A DNA stretch of 64,000 nt from Sphingomonas sp. 28-66-16 (GCA_002281485.1 NCGF01000012.1:23919-87918), one strand, 5' to 3'; shown: positions 1-9,283, counted from the stretch's first letter. Notes: a model not told the origin generated them from the sequence alone. Numbers and translations are program-made.

Positions 1-242
1 GCATTCTGCGGCGTCCGGGCGAGCAACCGCGATGGGCTGTCGCGCTGAGCGAGATCGTCGACGAAGCCGCCGCGCCGCCGCCGCGCGACAGTCTGCTCTG
101 GTATCGGCTGGCCTGCGCGCTGCCGCCGGCCCTGCCGATGCAAAGCCTGCGGGCGATGGCGCCCGAGGATGCCGCACTGGCGCGCGACGATTATCAGCTC
201 GTGCTGCGGGCGCTCGGCCCGTGCGGCCCGGTGGCGGGCTAG
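1..242 (+). CDS. C-terminal fragment of an unrecognised protein (truncated by window edge)
   Basis: An open frame (codons starting at position 3) runs in from the left edge and stops at the TAG at 240-242, giving about 79 residues. The visible part is rich in Ala, Leu, Pro and Arg and has the codon bias of its neighbours (G or C in most third positions), which supports real coding. It ends a few bases before the end of the leftward Rossmann gene, so the two genes converge. I see no motif that identifies it. The last residues read roughly as a short helical tail containing DDYQLVLRAL. The upstream part lies outside the window and would be needed for a function. Confidence 0.55.
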   Translation, partial: ILRRPGEQPRWAVALSEIVDEAAAPPPRDSLLWYRLACALPPALPMQSLRAMAPEDAALARDDYQLVLRALGPCGPVAG

Positions 243-628
243 GCTGGCCCGACCGCCAGGATTTGGCCGGTGGTGCACGACGCCTCGGCCAGGAATCGCA
301 CCGCATCGACAACCGCGCCGTCTGCCGCCCCGGCATCGACGCTGATCGCGCAGAGCCGCGCAGCGGGGGCAAGCTCGATCGCCAGCGGCTCGATCGCCGC
401 CAGCATGAGATGTCGGTCGAAGGGCGAGCTGGCCGCGCCGATGACGACGACGATCGCGCCCGCCCCGGCGCCGGCACGGTCGCGGACGATTTCCGCCAGG
501 GCCGCAGCCGTTTGGCCGGGCCCGGCGACGACGACGCAGGCGGCGGCGTCGGGCGTCGGATGGGCGGCCAGCGCCGCTTCGATCGCGCGCGCGAGCGGGC
601 CGCTGCCGATCAGCGTCGCCACGCTCAT
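239..628 (-). CDS. Rossmann-fold (SDR-like) small protein coupled to folB
   Basis: A 129-residue protein beginning MSVATLIGSGPLARAIEAAL, where the glycine-containing turn after the first beta strand resembles the nucleotide-binding loop of Rossmann dehydrogenases. Alternating hydrophobic strands follow (ACVVVAGPG, AIVVVIG). At 129 residues it is only about half of a normal short-chain dehydrogenase, and no YxxxK active site is visible, so a catalytic role is doubtful. The start is taken at 628 because its ATG overlaps the folB stop (ATGA at 625-628), which is typical of translational coupling. A longer in-frame extension upstream would read folB out of frame and is rejected. The link to folate synthesis is inferred only from this coupling. 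Confidence 0.75.
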   Translation of the reverse strand: MSVATLIGSGPLARAIEAALAAHPTPDAAACVVVAGPGQTAAALAEIVRDRAGAGAGAIVVVIGAASSPFDRHLMLAAIEPLAIELAPAARLCAISVDAGAADGAVVDAVRFLAEASCTTGQILAVGPA

Positions 629-1029
629 CGCCGGTGGCGAAGCAGCGTCATCCCAATCGCTTCGCCATTTTCCGATATCGCCAGCTTGACGATCTTGATC
701 TTCGCCCATTGCACGCGGGAATCCTGCAGCATCAGCGTCTCGGCGATGTGATCGGCGACGCCTTCGATCAGGGTGAAATGGACGCCCGCCGGCAGCGCAC
801 TGGTCGCCGCCCGCTTGAGGTCGAGATAGTTTTTCGACGCGGCAAGCGAGGTGTCGGGCGAAAAATGGGCCGGGCAATCGAGCCCGACGGTGATCGAGAT
901 GCGCAACGGCTGCGGCAGGTGAGTCTCTTCCGAATAAATCCCGGTCAGCACCGGCACCTCAAGATCGTGCACTTCGAGTTCGAGATAATCGTTCAATCCA
1001 GGCCCTTCCGGTCGCATGGCGCGCGCCAT
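625..1029 (-). CDS. folB: Dihydroneopterin aldolase
   Basis: A 134-residue cytoplasmic enzyme of folate synthesis that cleaves 7,8-dihydroneopterin to 6-hydroxymethyl-dihydropterin and glycolaldehyde. Family features seen are the early strand ELEVHDLEVPVLTGIYSEE with the conserved glutamates, the central YLDLKRAA segment, the LIEGVADHIAETLM helix and the terminal KIKIVK strand carrying the conserved lysine. The length fits the family (about 120-135). An alternative start four residues inside (1017) gives nearly the same protein. The stop overlaps the start of the Rossmann-like gene by four bases, so the two are probably one operon. No other folate gene is visible nearby. Confidence 0.9.
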   Translation of the reverse strand: MARAMRPEGPGLNDYLELEVHDLEVPVLTGIYSEETHLPQPLRISITVGLDCPAHFSPDTSLAASKNYLDLKRAATSALPAGVHFTLIEGVADHIAETLMLQDSRVQWAKIKIVKLAISENGEAIGMTLLRHRR

Positions 1030-1089
1030 AGCAGGTTCGCGGCAGATCGGAAGGCGCGATGACGCCGGTGAAGCGTCAGACTGCCGGTG

Positions 1090-1722
1090 TCAGGCGCTCG
1101 CGCTGGGCCGCGCACGGACAGTTTCGAACCAGCGATGAAGATCGAGACAGCGGTCCGGGACCTGCAACTTGGCCGCCACGCCGAAATCGATCGTCACCAG
1201 CGCGGTGATGTCGGCAAAGCTGAAGCCGTCGCCGGCGATCCATTCGTGATCGGCGAGGCGCTGATCGAGCCCATCGACAAAAGCGCCCCACATGATCGCC
1301 CCGCGAGTCGCGAGTTCGGGGATCAGCGGGATCGTTGGCCATTTGCCGGGGGCGCCGCGCCCCTCCATCTGGGGGCGCGAATTGCGGAAGGCATAGACCG
1401 CCGCGGTATAGCCGTCATTCTCGATCCGCCGCGTCCAGGATTCGATCCGCCCGATCTCCAGCGGCGTCGTCCCGAACAACGGTGGTTCGGGCCGCAGGGC
1501 TTCGAAATAGCGGCAGATCGCGGCCGATTCGCAGATGACCTCGCCATCGTCGAGCTGCAGCGCGGGCACAACGCCGCGCGGATTGATCGCGAGATAGGCA
1601 TCGGTGAAATGCTGATCGGTCCGCAGATCGACCATTTCGCGCTCGATCTCGATCCCCTTCTCGGCCAGGTAAATGCGCACGCGGCGCGGGCTCGGCGCCC
1701 AGACGGCATCGAAAAGCTTCAT
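1090..1722 (-). CDS. Glutathione S-transferase family protein
   Basis: A 210-residue soluble GST with the two-domain layout. The N-terminal thioredoxin-like domain (residues 1 to about 80) begins MKLFDAVWAPSPRRVRIYL, where the serine of the APSP stretch sits where GSTs place the catalytic Ser/Cys, and it contains NPRGVVPALQLDDG, including the cis-proline, and ESAAICRYFE, the gamma-glutamyl-binding ES motif. The C-terminal helical domain has the capping-box-like FSFADITALVTIDF. The likely activity is conjugation or reduction with glutathione, and the substrate cannot be read. It is monocistronic, with about 60 bp to folB and a divergent GNAT gene upstream. Confidence 0.9.
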   Translation of the reverse strand: MKLFDAVWAPSPRRVRIYLAEKGIEIEREMVDLRTDQHFTDAYLAINPRGVVPALQLDDGEVICESAAICRYFEALRPEPPLFGTTPLEIGRIESWTRRIENDGYTAAVYAFRNSRPQMEGRGAPGKWPTIPLIPELATRGAIMWGAFVDGLDQRLADHEWIAGDGFSFADITALVTIDFGVAAKLQVPDRCLDLHRWFETVRARPSASA

Positions 1723-1792
1723 CGCGGCGACCTCTCCGGTTTATGCTTGCGTTCGCACCCTCGCACGCTAAAGCCCGCCGCCCCCGGCGTCC

Positions 1793-2341
1793 ATGCTTAT
1801 GGGGGCGGTGAAAGAGAATGCTGCCGTGATCGAGCTGGTGCCCCTTGGCGATATTGCGCCCCCCGCGATCGAAGCGCTGCTCGATGGCGCGTTCGGGCCG
1901 GAGCGTCACACGCGCACCGCTTACCGGATCCGCACCGGCATGATCGCCGATCCGCAGCTGAGCTTTGCCGCGATCGATGCCGGCGACCTCGTCGGGACGA
2001 TCCAGTGCTGGCCGATCGCGCTGATGGACGATGATGGCCTCCAGCACGCGCTGACGATGGTCGGCCCCGTCGCGGTCCGGCCGGACCGGCAGCGGGACGG
2101 GATCGGCCAGTTGCTGATGCGGCACATGCTTGCTGCCGCCGACCGGGCCGCGACGACGCCGCTAATGCTGATCGGCGATCCCGATTATTATGGGCGCTTC
2201 TTCGGTTTTGCCGCCGATCGTACCGCCGGCTGGCGCACGCCGGGGCCGGTCGAGCGTCACCGGCTGCTGGCCCGCGGCGACGGCGTTCCCGAAATCGGCG
2301 GCATGCTGGGCCCGCGCCTCGCCGCCGTGGCGCCGGCCTGA
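1793..2341 (+). CDS. GNAT family N-acetyltransferase
   Basis: A protein of about 182 residues with the YhbS-like GNAT organisation: an N-terminal segment before IRTGMIADPQLSFAAID, the strand LVGTIQCWPIAL, then VGPVAVRPDRQRDGIGQLL. This last is motif A, with the R/QxxG-like DRQRDGIG acetyl-CoA pyrophosphate loop. It is followed by LIGDPDYYGRFFGF, typical of the YhbS branch. It transfers an acetyl group from acetyl-CoA to an unidentified amine. The start is uncertain: in-frame ATG at 1793 and 1799 and GTG codons further in are possible, and none has a strong Shine-Dalgarno sequence. It is divergent from the GST gene and reads towards the DUF1285 operon. Confidence 0.85.
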   Translation: MLMGAVKENAAVIELVPLGDIAPPAIEALLDGAFGPERHTRTAYRIRTGMIADPQLSFAAIDAGDLVGTIQCWPIALMDDDGLQHALTMVGPVAVRPDRQRDGIGQLLMRHMLAAADRAATTPLMLIGDPDYYGRFFGFAADRTAGWRTPGPVERHRLLARGDGVPEIGGMLGPRLAAVAPA

Positions 2342-2403
2342 CCGGAGGCAGGCGCCGCCGGCAGACGCTTTACGCGCGCCACCGCCTCCCCTACCCAAAC
2401 GCC

Positions 2404-2970
2404 ATGCCGATGGAACCTCTGCCCGATCTGGCGACGCTTTCTCTGGCCGACGTCGCGCGCCTCGTCGAGGCACGCAAGCTGCCGCCGGTGGAGCAATGGA
2501 ACCCGGCCCATTGCGGCGACAGCGAGATGCGGATCGCGCGCGACGGCACCTGGTTTCATCAGGGATCGCCCATCGGCCGACAGGCGATGGTGCGGCTGTT
2601 CGCGACGATCCTGCGCCGCGAACCGGACGGGGGCTATGTCCTCGTCACCCCGGGCGAGAAGCTCGACATCGCGGTCGAGGATGCCCCTTTCGTGGCGACC
2701 GAGATGAAGATCGAGGGGGAAGGCAAGTCGACCCGGCTTGCCTTCAAACTCAACACCGGCGACCTGATCGTTGCCGGGCCGGGGCACGCATTGCGTTTCG
2801 AACAGCGGGCCGACGGGCCGCATCCCTATCTTCACGTGCGCGCCGGGCTCGACGCGTTGATCACGCGGTCGCTTTACTACGAGCTCGCCGATCTGGCGCT
2901 GGCGAACGACGGCGAACGGCCCGGCATCTGGAGCGACGGTGCGTTCTTCGGCATCGAGCCCGAGGCGTGA
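2404..2970 (+). CDS. DUF1285 family protein
   Basis: A 188-residue protein matching the DUF1285 pattern: PPVEQWNPAHCGDSEMRIARDGTWFHQGSPIGR near residues 30-60, then VRLFATILRREPDGGYVLVTPGEK, which is the typical family signature. No signal peptide or membrane segment is visible. The biochemical function of the family is not known to me. Its TGA overlaps the GTG start of the NUDIX gene (2967-2970), and the NUDIX gene in turn overlaps the CCA-adding enzyme gene, so the three form a tightly coupled operon. This suggests a link to nucleotide or RNA housekeeping, by context only. ATG codons at 2404 and 2410 are alternative starts. Confidence 0.9.
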   Translation: MPMEPLPDLATLSLADVARLVEARKLPPVEQWNPAHCGDSEMRIARDGTWFHQGSPIGRQAMVRLFATILRREPDGGYVLVTPGEKLDIAVEDAPFVATEMKIEGEGKSTRLAFKLNTGDLIVAGPGHALRFEQRADGPHPYLHVRAGLDALITRSLYYELADLALANDGERPGIWSDGAFFGIEPEA

Positions 2971-3569
2971 CGCTTGCGGCACGCCTGGCGACGGCGCTGG
3001 CGCGCCCGCCGCATCCCGATCCGACGCTGCTGACCGGCGATTATCACGATCTTGGCCTGAACGATGCCGATAGCCTGTCGGCGGCGGCGGTGCTCGTCCC
3101 CGTCACCGACCGGTCGACACCGGGGGTGATCCTGACGCAGCGGAACGCCACGATGCGGCGGCATCCCGGGCAGATCGCCTTCCCCGGCGGCCGGATCGAT
3201 CCGGGCGACGACGGCCCCGTCGCGGCGGCGCTGCGCGAGGCGGAGGAAGAGATCGCCCTGCCCCGCAATCTGGTGACGGTGATCGGCGCCGCCGACCGCT
3301 ATCGCACGGTGACCGGTTTCGATGTGACCCCGGTGCTTGGCGTCGTGCCCGCCGATCTGGTGCTCAGGCCGAGCGAGGCCGAAGTCGCGGCAGTATTCGA
3401 AGTGCCGCTGGGCTTTCTGCTCGATCCCGCCAATCATGTCCTCGCGCGCCGCGAATGGCAGGGGCGCGAGCGGCAATATTACGAGATCATCTGGGGCGAA
3501 CGGCGGATCTGGGGTGCCACGGCGGCGATGATCGTCAATCTGTCGCGGCGGCTCGCATGGAGCGGATGA
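2967..3569 (+). CDS. NUDIX hydrolase, CoA pyrophosphatase type
   Basis: A 200-residue NUDIX enzyme. The NUDIX box is seen at GGRIDPGDDG...AALREAEEEIAL (about residues 73-97), with the REAEEE catalytic metal-binding core. The preceding QRNATMRRHPGQIAFPGG is the signature of the CoA-pyrophosphatase branch, which hydrolyses CoA to 3',5'-ADP and phosphopantetheine. The start is chosen at the GTG at 2967 because it overlaps the DUF1285 stop (GTGA). The larger open frame upstream runs through DUF1285 coding sequence and is not real. The 3' end overlaps the CCA-adding enzyme start by 13 bases. Confidence 0.9.
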   Translation: MTLAARLATALARPPHPDPTLLTGDYHDLGLNDADSLSAAAVLVPVTDRSTPGVILTQRNATMRRHPGQIAFPGGRIDPGDDGPVAAALREAEEEIALPRNLVTVIGAADRYRTVTGFDVTPVLGVVPADLVLRPSEAEVAAVFEVPLGFLLDPANHVLARREWQGRERQYYEIIWGERRIWGATAAMIVNLSRRLAWSG

Positions 3570-4771
3570 TCCTGCCCGATGCCGCGTGGCGGTCACGCCC
3601 CGGGCTCGACGCGCTGTGCGCCGCGCTCGGCGCTGCCGAGGGCGCTGCCCGTTTCGTCGGCGGCGCGGTTCGCGACACGCTGATCGGCAGCACCGTCAAT
3701 GACATCGACATTGCCACCCGGCTTGCCCCCGAAGCCGTGCTCGATCGGCTCGCCGCCGCGCGGATCAGGGCGGTGCCGACCGGACTTGCGCACGGCACGG
3801 TCACCGCGGTGCTGCCCGACGGCCCGGTCGAAGTCACGACGCTGCGGCGCGATCTCGCCACCGACGGGCGACACGCGACGGTCGCCTTTACCGACGACTG
3901 GCGCGAAGACGCCGCGCGGCGCGATTTCACGATCAATGCGCTCTATGCGGATCCGGCATCGGGTGCGCTGTTCGACTATTTCGGCGGGCTCGACGATCTT
4001 GCCGCGCAGCGGGTATGCTTCATCGGCGATCCGTTGCAGCGGATCGCCGAGGATCATCTGAGGATCTTGCGATTCTTCCGGTTCAGCGCGCGCTTCAGCG
4101 CCGACATCGATGCCGCCGGGCTCGCCGCCTGTGCGGCCCGCGCGCGCGATCTGATGGCGCTGTCGCGCGAGCGGATCGCGAGCGAATTGCTGCGCTTGCT
4201 GGTCGCGCCGCGCGCGCTGCCCGTGGTGACGCTGATGATCGATCGGGACATATTCGCAGCCGTACTGCCGGAAATCGCGCGCGCCGACCGGCTCGCCCGG
4301 CTGGTCGATCGCGAGGCCGAGGCCGGTCTCGATGCCGATCCGATCCGTCGACTCGCGGCGCTGCTGCCGCCCGATCCGCAGACAGGCGAGGCGGTCGGCG
4401 CGCGGCTCAAACTGTCGACCGCGCAGCGCAAGCGGCTGGCCAGCGCGCTGGTGCCGGCACAGGGGGCGGTGCAGCCGCTGGCCTATCGACTGGGGCGCGA
4501 GGGGGCGATCGATCGCTGGCTGCTGACGACGCCTTCGGATGCTGACGCCGTGCGCGGCGCGCGCGATCTGGTCGCGTGGGAGGTTCCCCGCTTGCCGATC
4601 GGCGGCGGTGCGCTCGTCGCGCGCGGGTTGACCAAGGGCCCCGATGTCGCGCGGACGCTGCGCGGAATCGAGGATCAGTGGATCGCCGAAGGATTTCCGT
4701 CAGCCGAGCGCGTGGCGGCTATCGCCGACGCTGCCGTCGCTCAGGCGTTGCGCTCGACCAGCAGCGCATAG
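3557..4771 (+). CDS. cca: CCA tRNA nucleotidyltransferase (class II)
   Basis: A 404-residue enzyme that adds or repairs the 3'-CCA of tRNA. Class II signatures in order: FVGGAVRDTLIG (motif A, nucleotide binding), NDIDIATR (the DxD catalytic aspartates), RRDFTINALYAD (motif B/RRD), and GDPLQRIAEDHLRILRFFRF (motif D, base selection EDxxR). The start at 3557 (MERMILPD) overlaps the NUDIX gene by 13 bases. Its stop lies 31 bases inside the convergent GGDEF-EAL gene. The length and motif order are complete. A poly(A) polymerase paralogue shares these motifs, so the exact specificity rests on the family assignment. Confidence 0.93.
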   Translation: MERMILPDAAWRSRPGLDALCAALGAAEGAARFVGGAVRDTLIGSTVNDIDIATRLAPEAVLDRLAAARIRAVPTGLAHGTVTAVLPDGPVEVTTLRRDLATDGRHATVAFTDDWREDAARRDFTINALYADPASGALFDYFGGLDDLAAQRVCFIGDPLQRIAEDHLRILRFFRFSARFSADIDAAGLAACAARARDLMALSRERIASELLRLLVAPRALPVVTLMIDRDIFAAVLPEIARADRLARLVDREAEAGLDADPIRRLAALLPPDPQTGEAVGARLKLSTAQRKRLASALVPAQGAVQPLAYRLGREGAIDRWLLTTPSDADAVRGARDLVAWEVPRLPIGGGALVARGLTKGPDVARTLRGIEDQWIAEGFPSAERVAAIADAAVAQALRSTSSA

Positions 4772-6492
4772 GCGGCATCGGCTTCGAGCGAGCGGGCGTA
4801 ATGAAAGCCCTGGCCATAGGTACAGCCGAGCGCCGCCAGCGTCTGCGAGAGCTCCTGGGTTTCGATCCCCTCCGCCGTGGTCTTCATCCCGAGCGCCTGG
4901 GCAAGACCGAGAATGGCGCGGACGATGGCGATCTTGTCGCGATCGGCGAGCATGCCCGTCACGAAGCTGCGATCCATCTTGAGGACGTCGATCGGCAATT
5001 TCTGCAGCAAGGCGAGATTCGAATAGCCGGTGCCGAAATCGTCCATCGCCAGCGTCGTACCGAGCGCCTTCAGCGCCTGCATCGTCTGCGCGACCCGATC
5101 GGGATCGGCGATCAGCGCGCTCTCGGTAAGTTCGAGGGTCAACCGTTCGCCGGGAAGGCCCGACTCGGCGAGCGCGCGCTCGACCAGGCGGGGGATATTG
5201 TCGCGCTGCAACTGGATCGCCGAGAGATTGACCGCCACCCGCACGCCGCAATCGCCACCGGCGATCCTGTCCCAGCCGGCGAGCGTCCGCGCGGCTTCGT
5301 GCATCGCCCAGCGCCCGAGCGGCACGATCAGCCCCGATTCCTCGGCCACCGGGATGAAATCGACCGGCGACAATTCGACGCCATCGTCGGTGAGCCAGCG
5401 CGCGAGCGCCTCGAAACTGACGATCCGTCCGGTCGCGAGATCCCAGATCGGCTGATAGGCGAGCCGCAACTGGCCGCCGTCGATCGCCCGGCGCAGCGAC
5501 GTCTCGATGCTGAACTGTTCGCGGGCGATATCGAGCGTATGGATCTGATAGGATTCGACCAGCCCGCTCGCCTTGGAACGCTTCACTGCGAACTGCGCGT
5601 GGCGAATCAGATCCTCCGAATCCTCGACCGCATCGGACCCGAAGGCGATGCCGATCGAGCAGGAAACCCGGATCTCGAAATCGGACAGTCGAAAGGGCGT
5701 CGCCAGCGCGCTCTGGATTCGCCGCGCGACATGGTCGGCATCGCTCGGCCCCGCATCGAGCGTCAGCAAGATGCCGAACTCGTCGCCGCCGGTTCGCGCG
5801 AGCACGTCGCGGCTGCGCAGCGCCCCCTTCAGCCGGCGCGCGACCGTGATCAGCAGTTCGTCGCCCGCAAGCGCCCCGAGACAGGCATTGACCCGGCTGA
5901 ACCGATCGAGGTTGACGATCATCACGGCATAGCGGCCAAAGCGCGTGGCATCGCCGTCGATCGCCGCTTCGAGCATGTCGCTGAAGCCGGCGCGATTGGG
6001 CAACCCCGACAGGCTGTCGGTCAGCATCTCGCGTCGCAGATTCTGCTCGGTCCGCAACTCGGCGGTGCGATCGATCAACGTGACGAGGCAGCGCTCGGCG
6101 GCGCGCATTTCGGCCCGGGCGAGATGGACGCGGTAGTGCCGGCAATCGACGGCATCGCCCAGCTGCCAGGCAAAATCCTCGCGATCGCCGGGCGTGACCA
6201 TGAAGGCCATGATACGGGCGCCAAGCGACGCGACGAGCATCGACCGGCCATCCGCACCGCCCAGGCCGGCCTCGCGAAACGCCTGATTGGTCGCTTCGAT
6301 CTCGAACCCGCCGGCGCGCAGGCTCAGGATCGCGGCCGGGATCGGCAGCAGCGAAATCGGATTGTCGGTCTCGTGCGCACGCTTTGGGGCAGATGCAGCG
6401 GGGCGGCGCCCGCCGGGGCGCCCGGCTGGATCAATCGTCGTCGCGGACCGGGGCGTGCCAGACACCATCCGGCATAGCGCTAACGCCAACAT
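4741..6492 (-). CDS. Diguanylate cyclase/phosphodiesterase (PAS-like, GGDEF and EAL domains)
   Basis: A 583-residue c-di-GMP turnover protein. Residues of about 45-150 form a PAS-like sensory region, without clear membrane segments. The GGDEF domain follows (LTDSLSGLPNRAGF at about 158-170, GGDEF at 235-239). RSRD lies five residues before it, matching the RxxD product-inhibition site, so the cyclase site looks intact. The EAL domain has EAL at 361-363, the ESALI segment and DDFGTGY at 484-490, so the phosphodiesterase site also looks intact. Both activities are therefore possible, and which one dominates cannot be read. An internal ATG at 6468 is an alternative start. It is monocistronic and converges with cca. 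Confidence 0.92.
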   Translation of the reverse strand: MLALALCRMVSGTPRSATTIDPAGRPGGRRPAASAPKRAHETDNPISLLPIPAAILSLRAGGFEIEATNQAFREAGLGGADGRSMLVASLGARIMAFMVTPGDREDFAWQLGDAVDCRHYRVHLARAEMRAAERCLVTLIDRTAELRTEQNLRREMLTDSLSGLPNRAGFSDMLEAAIDGDATRFGRYAVMIVNLDRFSRVNACLGALAGDELLITVARRLKGALRSRDVLARTGGDEFGILLTLDAGPSDADHVARRIQSALATPFRLSDFEIRVSCSIGIAFGSDAVEDSEDLIRHAQFAVKRSKASGLVESYQIHTLDIAREQFSIETSLRRAIDGGQLRLAYQPIWDLATGRIVSFEALARWLTDDGVELSPVDFIPVAEESGLIVPLGRWAMHEAARTLAGWDRIAGGDCGVRVAVNLSAIQLQRDNIPRLVERALAESGLPGERLTLELTESALIADPDRVAQTMQALKALGTTLAMDDFGTGYSNLALLQKLPIDVLKMDRSFVTGMLADRDKIAIVRAILGLAQALGMKTTAEGIETQELSQTLAALGCTYGQGFHYARSLEADAAYALLVERNA

Positions 6493-6531
6493 GTTAAGGT
6501 CGACTAAACCAGCCTGATCACGCCGAAATTT

Positions 6532-8805
6532 TCAGAACTGGTTGTCGCGCGGAAAGCCGGTCGGCGGCATCCGTCCGGCCGCGCCGCGCGCCGCGCGCCA
6601 CGGGGCAAGATCGGATTCGGTCCGGGTCCGCCCGCTCTCGCCGCCCATCGCCCAGCTCAGCCCTTGCGCGAAGACGAAGCTGGTCACGTCGGCGAGCCCG
6701 CCGTCGCGATAGCGCTGGAGTTGCACCCCCTGCCCGCGCGACATTTCGGGCAGCTCGGCCAGCGGGAAGACCAGCAGGCGGCGATTGTCGCCAATCACCC
6801 CGACATAGTCATCGGCCGGATCGATCGGCTTGATCCGCACGAGCTTTGCGCCCGTCTTGGGGGTGACGACGGTCTTGCCCTTGCGCGTTTCGGCGATCAG
6901 GTCGGCGGTTTTGACGATGAAGCCGCGTCCGTCGCTCGCGGCGACGATATGCCGTTCGGCGCGGCTAGCCGGGAAGAGATCGACCACGCCCACCTCGCCG
7001 TCGAGATCGATCATCAGCCGCACCGGCTCGCCAAAGCCGCGCCCGCCCGGCAGCTTGTCGGCGCCGAGCGTGTAGAACCGCCCGTTTTCGGCAGCGAGCA
7101 TGATCTTGTCGGTGGTCTGGGCATGGAAGGCAAAGGCGGGGCCGTCGCCCTCCTTGAACTTCAGCGCCTCGGTGCCGGCGGTTTCGACATGCCCCTTCAT
7201 CGCGCGTATCCAGCCGCGCTGCGACAGGATGACGGTGATCGGCTCGCGATCGATCATCGCCTCGAGCGGGATTTCGCGCGCCGGCGCGGCTTCGGCAACG
7301 GTCGTCCGTCGCTTGCCGAGCGCGGTGTCCTGGCCATAGCGGACCAGCAGCTTGCCCAGATCCTTCTTCATCCGCGTCCGCTGGCGCGCATCGCTGCCGA
7401 GCAGGGCCTCGAGCCCGGCGCGTTCCTCGAGCAGCTTGTCGCGCTCCTTGCGCAGTTCCATTTCCTCGAGCCGGCGCAGCGACCGCAGCCGCATGTTGAG
7501 GACTGCTTCGGCCTGGCGGTCGGTCAACTCGAACTCGGCCATCATCACCGGCTTGGGCTCGTCCTCGGTGCGGATGATCTCGATCACGCGATCAAGATTG
7601 AGGAAGGTGACGATATAGCCGTCGAGCAGTTCGACCCGGTCGGTGATCTTGTCGAGCCGGTGCTGCGACTTGCGCTGCAGCACGATGAACTGGTGGTCGA
7701 GCCACGCCGACAGCGCCTCGCGCAACGACATCACCCGCGGCGTCCGGCGCGCATCGAGCACGTTGAGGTTGAGCGGCACCCGCACCTCGAGATCGCTTAG
7801 GCGAAACAGGCTCTCCATCAGCATGTCGGCATCGACCGTCCGGCTGCGCGGTTCGATGACGATGCGGACCTCGCTGTCCGATTCGTCGCGGACATCGGCA
7901 AGGATCGGCAGCTTCTTGTCGTTGATGATCGCGGCGATCGCCTCGATCAGCTTGCCCTTCTGGACGCCATAAGGGATTTCGGAGACGATCGCGTTCCAGG
8001 TGCCGCGGCCCTGATCCTCGATATGCCAGCGCGCGCGCACGCGGAAACTGCCGCGCCCGGTCGCGTAGGTCTCGGCGATGCTGGCGGCGCTGTCGACCAC
8101 CAGGCCACCGGTCGGGAAATCGGGCCCCGACACCTTGGTCATGATCGCGGCGTCGTCGGCCTTGGGATCGTCGATCAGCAGCAAAGCCGCCTCGATCAGC
8201 TCGGCGGCATTGTGCGGCGGAATGCTCGTCGCCATGCCGACCGCGATGCCGCTCGCGCCATTCGCCAGCAGGTTGGGGAACAGCCCCGGAAACAGCTCGG
8301 GCTCTTCCTCCTCGCCATTATAGGTCGGCTTAAGGTCGGTCGCATTCTCGTCGAGCCCGTCCATGAGATCGACCGCGACCTGGGTCAGCCGCGCCTCGGT
8401 GTAGCGATAGGCGGCGGCGTTATCGCCATCGATATTGCCGAAATTGCCCTGCCCGTCGACGAGCGGATAGCGCAGCGCGAAATCCTGGGCCAGGCGCACC
8501 ATCGCGTCATAGACCGACTGGTCGCCATGCGGGTGGTACTTGCCGATCACATCGCCGACGACGCGCGCACATTTCTTGTAGCCCTGCGCCGGATCGAGTT
8601 TCAGCAGCCGCATCGCCCATAACAGCCGCCGATGCACGGGCTTGAGCCCATCACGCACATCGGGCAGCGAGCGCGCGGTGATCGTCGACATCGCATAGAT
8701 CAGGTAGCGCTCCGACAGCGCACTGTCGAACGGAGCGTCGGTCTGGCCGGGGATCGGGTCGGGCTGCGGCGTGGGCGCGTCGGGGTCAATCAGGTCGGTG
8801 GTCAT
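6532..8805 (-). CDS. parC: DNA topoisomerase IV subunit A
   Basis: A 757-residue type IIA topoisomerase subunit that decatenates chromosomes together with ParE. Seen: [20 protein letters not shown] (N-terminal arm), [14 protein letters not shown], the [10 protein letters not shown] loop at residues 91-100, and the catalytic tyrosine Y135 in AYRYTEARL. The GyrA box (QxxxGG.G) is absent from the C-terminal domain and the protein is short for GyrA, which points to ParC. The start at 8805 (MTTDLIDP) is preferred over an upstream extension that lacks family similarity. The gene is divergent from a small membrane-protein gene, and the 112-bp gap contains short palindromes. Confidence 0.95.
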   Translation of the reverse strand: MTTDLIDPDAPTPQPDPIPGQTDAPFDSALSERYLIYAMSTITARSLPDVRDGLKPVHRRLLWAMRLLKLDPAQGYKKCARVVGDVIGKYHPHGDQSVYDAMVRLAQDFALRYPLVDGQGNFGNIDGDNAAAYRYTEARLTQVAVDLMDGLDENATDLKPTYNGEEEEPELFPGLFPNLLANGASGIAVGMATSIPPHNAAELIEAALLLIDDPKADDAAIMTKVSGPDFPTGGLVVDSAASIAETYATGRGSFRVRARWHIEDQGRGTWNAIVSEIPYGVQKGKLIEAIAAIINDKKLPILADVRDESDSEVRIVIEPRSRTVDADMLMESLFRLSDLEVRVPLNLNVLDARRTPRVMSLREALSAWLDHQFIVLQRKSQHRLDKITDRVELLDGYIVTFLNLDRVIEIIRTEDEPKPVMMAEFELTDRQAEAVLNMRLRSLRRLEEMELRKERDKLLEERAGLEALLGSDARQRTRMKKDLGKLLVRYGQDTALGKRRTTVAEAAPAREIPLEAMIDREPITVILSQRGWIRAMKGHVETAGTEALKFKEGDGPAFAFHAQTTDKIMLAAENGRFYTLGADKLPGGRGFGEPVRLMIDLDGEVGVVDLFPASRAERHIVAASDGRGFIVKTADLIAETRKGKTVVTPKTGAKLVRIKPIDPADDYVGVIGDNRRLLVFPLAELPEMSRGQGVQLQRYRDGGLADVTSFVFAQGLSWAMGGESGRTRTESDLAPWRAARGAAGRMPPTGFPRDNQF

Positions 8806-8852
8806 CGTCCCGCCGTCGATAGCGAGGCGGCGCGCGCAAGGCCAGACGCCCA

Positions 8853-8866
8853 ATTTTGTTCAAAAT
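8853..8866. promoter_or_regulatory. AT-rich palindrome between parC and the divergent small gene
   Basis: ATTTTG-TT-CAAAAT is a 6+6 bp inverted repeat in a GC-rich background. It is centred 54 bp upstream of the parC start and 59 bp upstream of the gene at 8918. A second 8-bp palindrome, TTCTAGAA, lies at 8894-8901. Either could be an operator or part of a promoter. No regulator is identifiable from the sequence. Confidence 0.3.
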
Positions 8867-8917
8867 GTGGCAACGCGCTTTATCCTATCCGAGTTCTAGA
8901 ATATCCATCGGCCTCCA

Positions 8918-9283
8918 ATGGCCGAGGCCCCCGATCGGTTCGCGCTCGCGCAGCGCGCCGCCGAGATACGCCAGCAACTCGCCGAGCGGGCGACCAGCCG
9001 CACCGAACAGGTCGACAGCCTGGCGGCGACGCCGATGACGTTCCGCTACACCGCCTCAAGCGCGATTCCCGGCTTCGATTCGGGCGCACCGCTCTACACC
9101 GGCTATCTGATTGGCAAGCAATCGCTGTTCGTCGCGCTGACGGTGGTGATCGTCGTCCTTGGCGTGGGCGCACCGTGGCTTGCCTTCATCCTGCTGTTCG
9201 GCTGGCTCTACCGAGTCAGCGGCTTGCGCGCATTGCGGCGGCGCTGGGCGGCGCCCGACGCGGCAACGCCGATCGCGTCCTGA
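8918..9283 (+). CDS. Small membrane protein of unknown function
   Basis: A 121-residue protein whose N-terminal half is hydrophilic and helical (RFALAQRAAEIRQQLAERA). A hydrophobic hairpin follows, with two closely spaced membrane segments at about residues 72-100 (SLFVALTVVIVVLGVGAPWL and AFILLFGWLYRV), and it ends in a basic tail (LRALRRRW). This suggests an inner-membrane protein with its N-terminus in the cytoplasm. I do not recognise the family. The start at 8918 is the first in-frame ATG. It lies 37 bp upstream of the arylformamidase-like gene on the same strand, so co-transcription is possible. Confidence 0.7.
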   Translation: MAEAPDRFALAQRAAEIRQQLAERATSRTEQVDSLAATPMTFRYTASSAIPGFDSGAPLYTGYLIGKQSLFVALTVVIVVLGVGAPWLAFILLFGWLYRVSGLRALRRRWAAPDAATPIAS

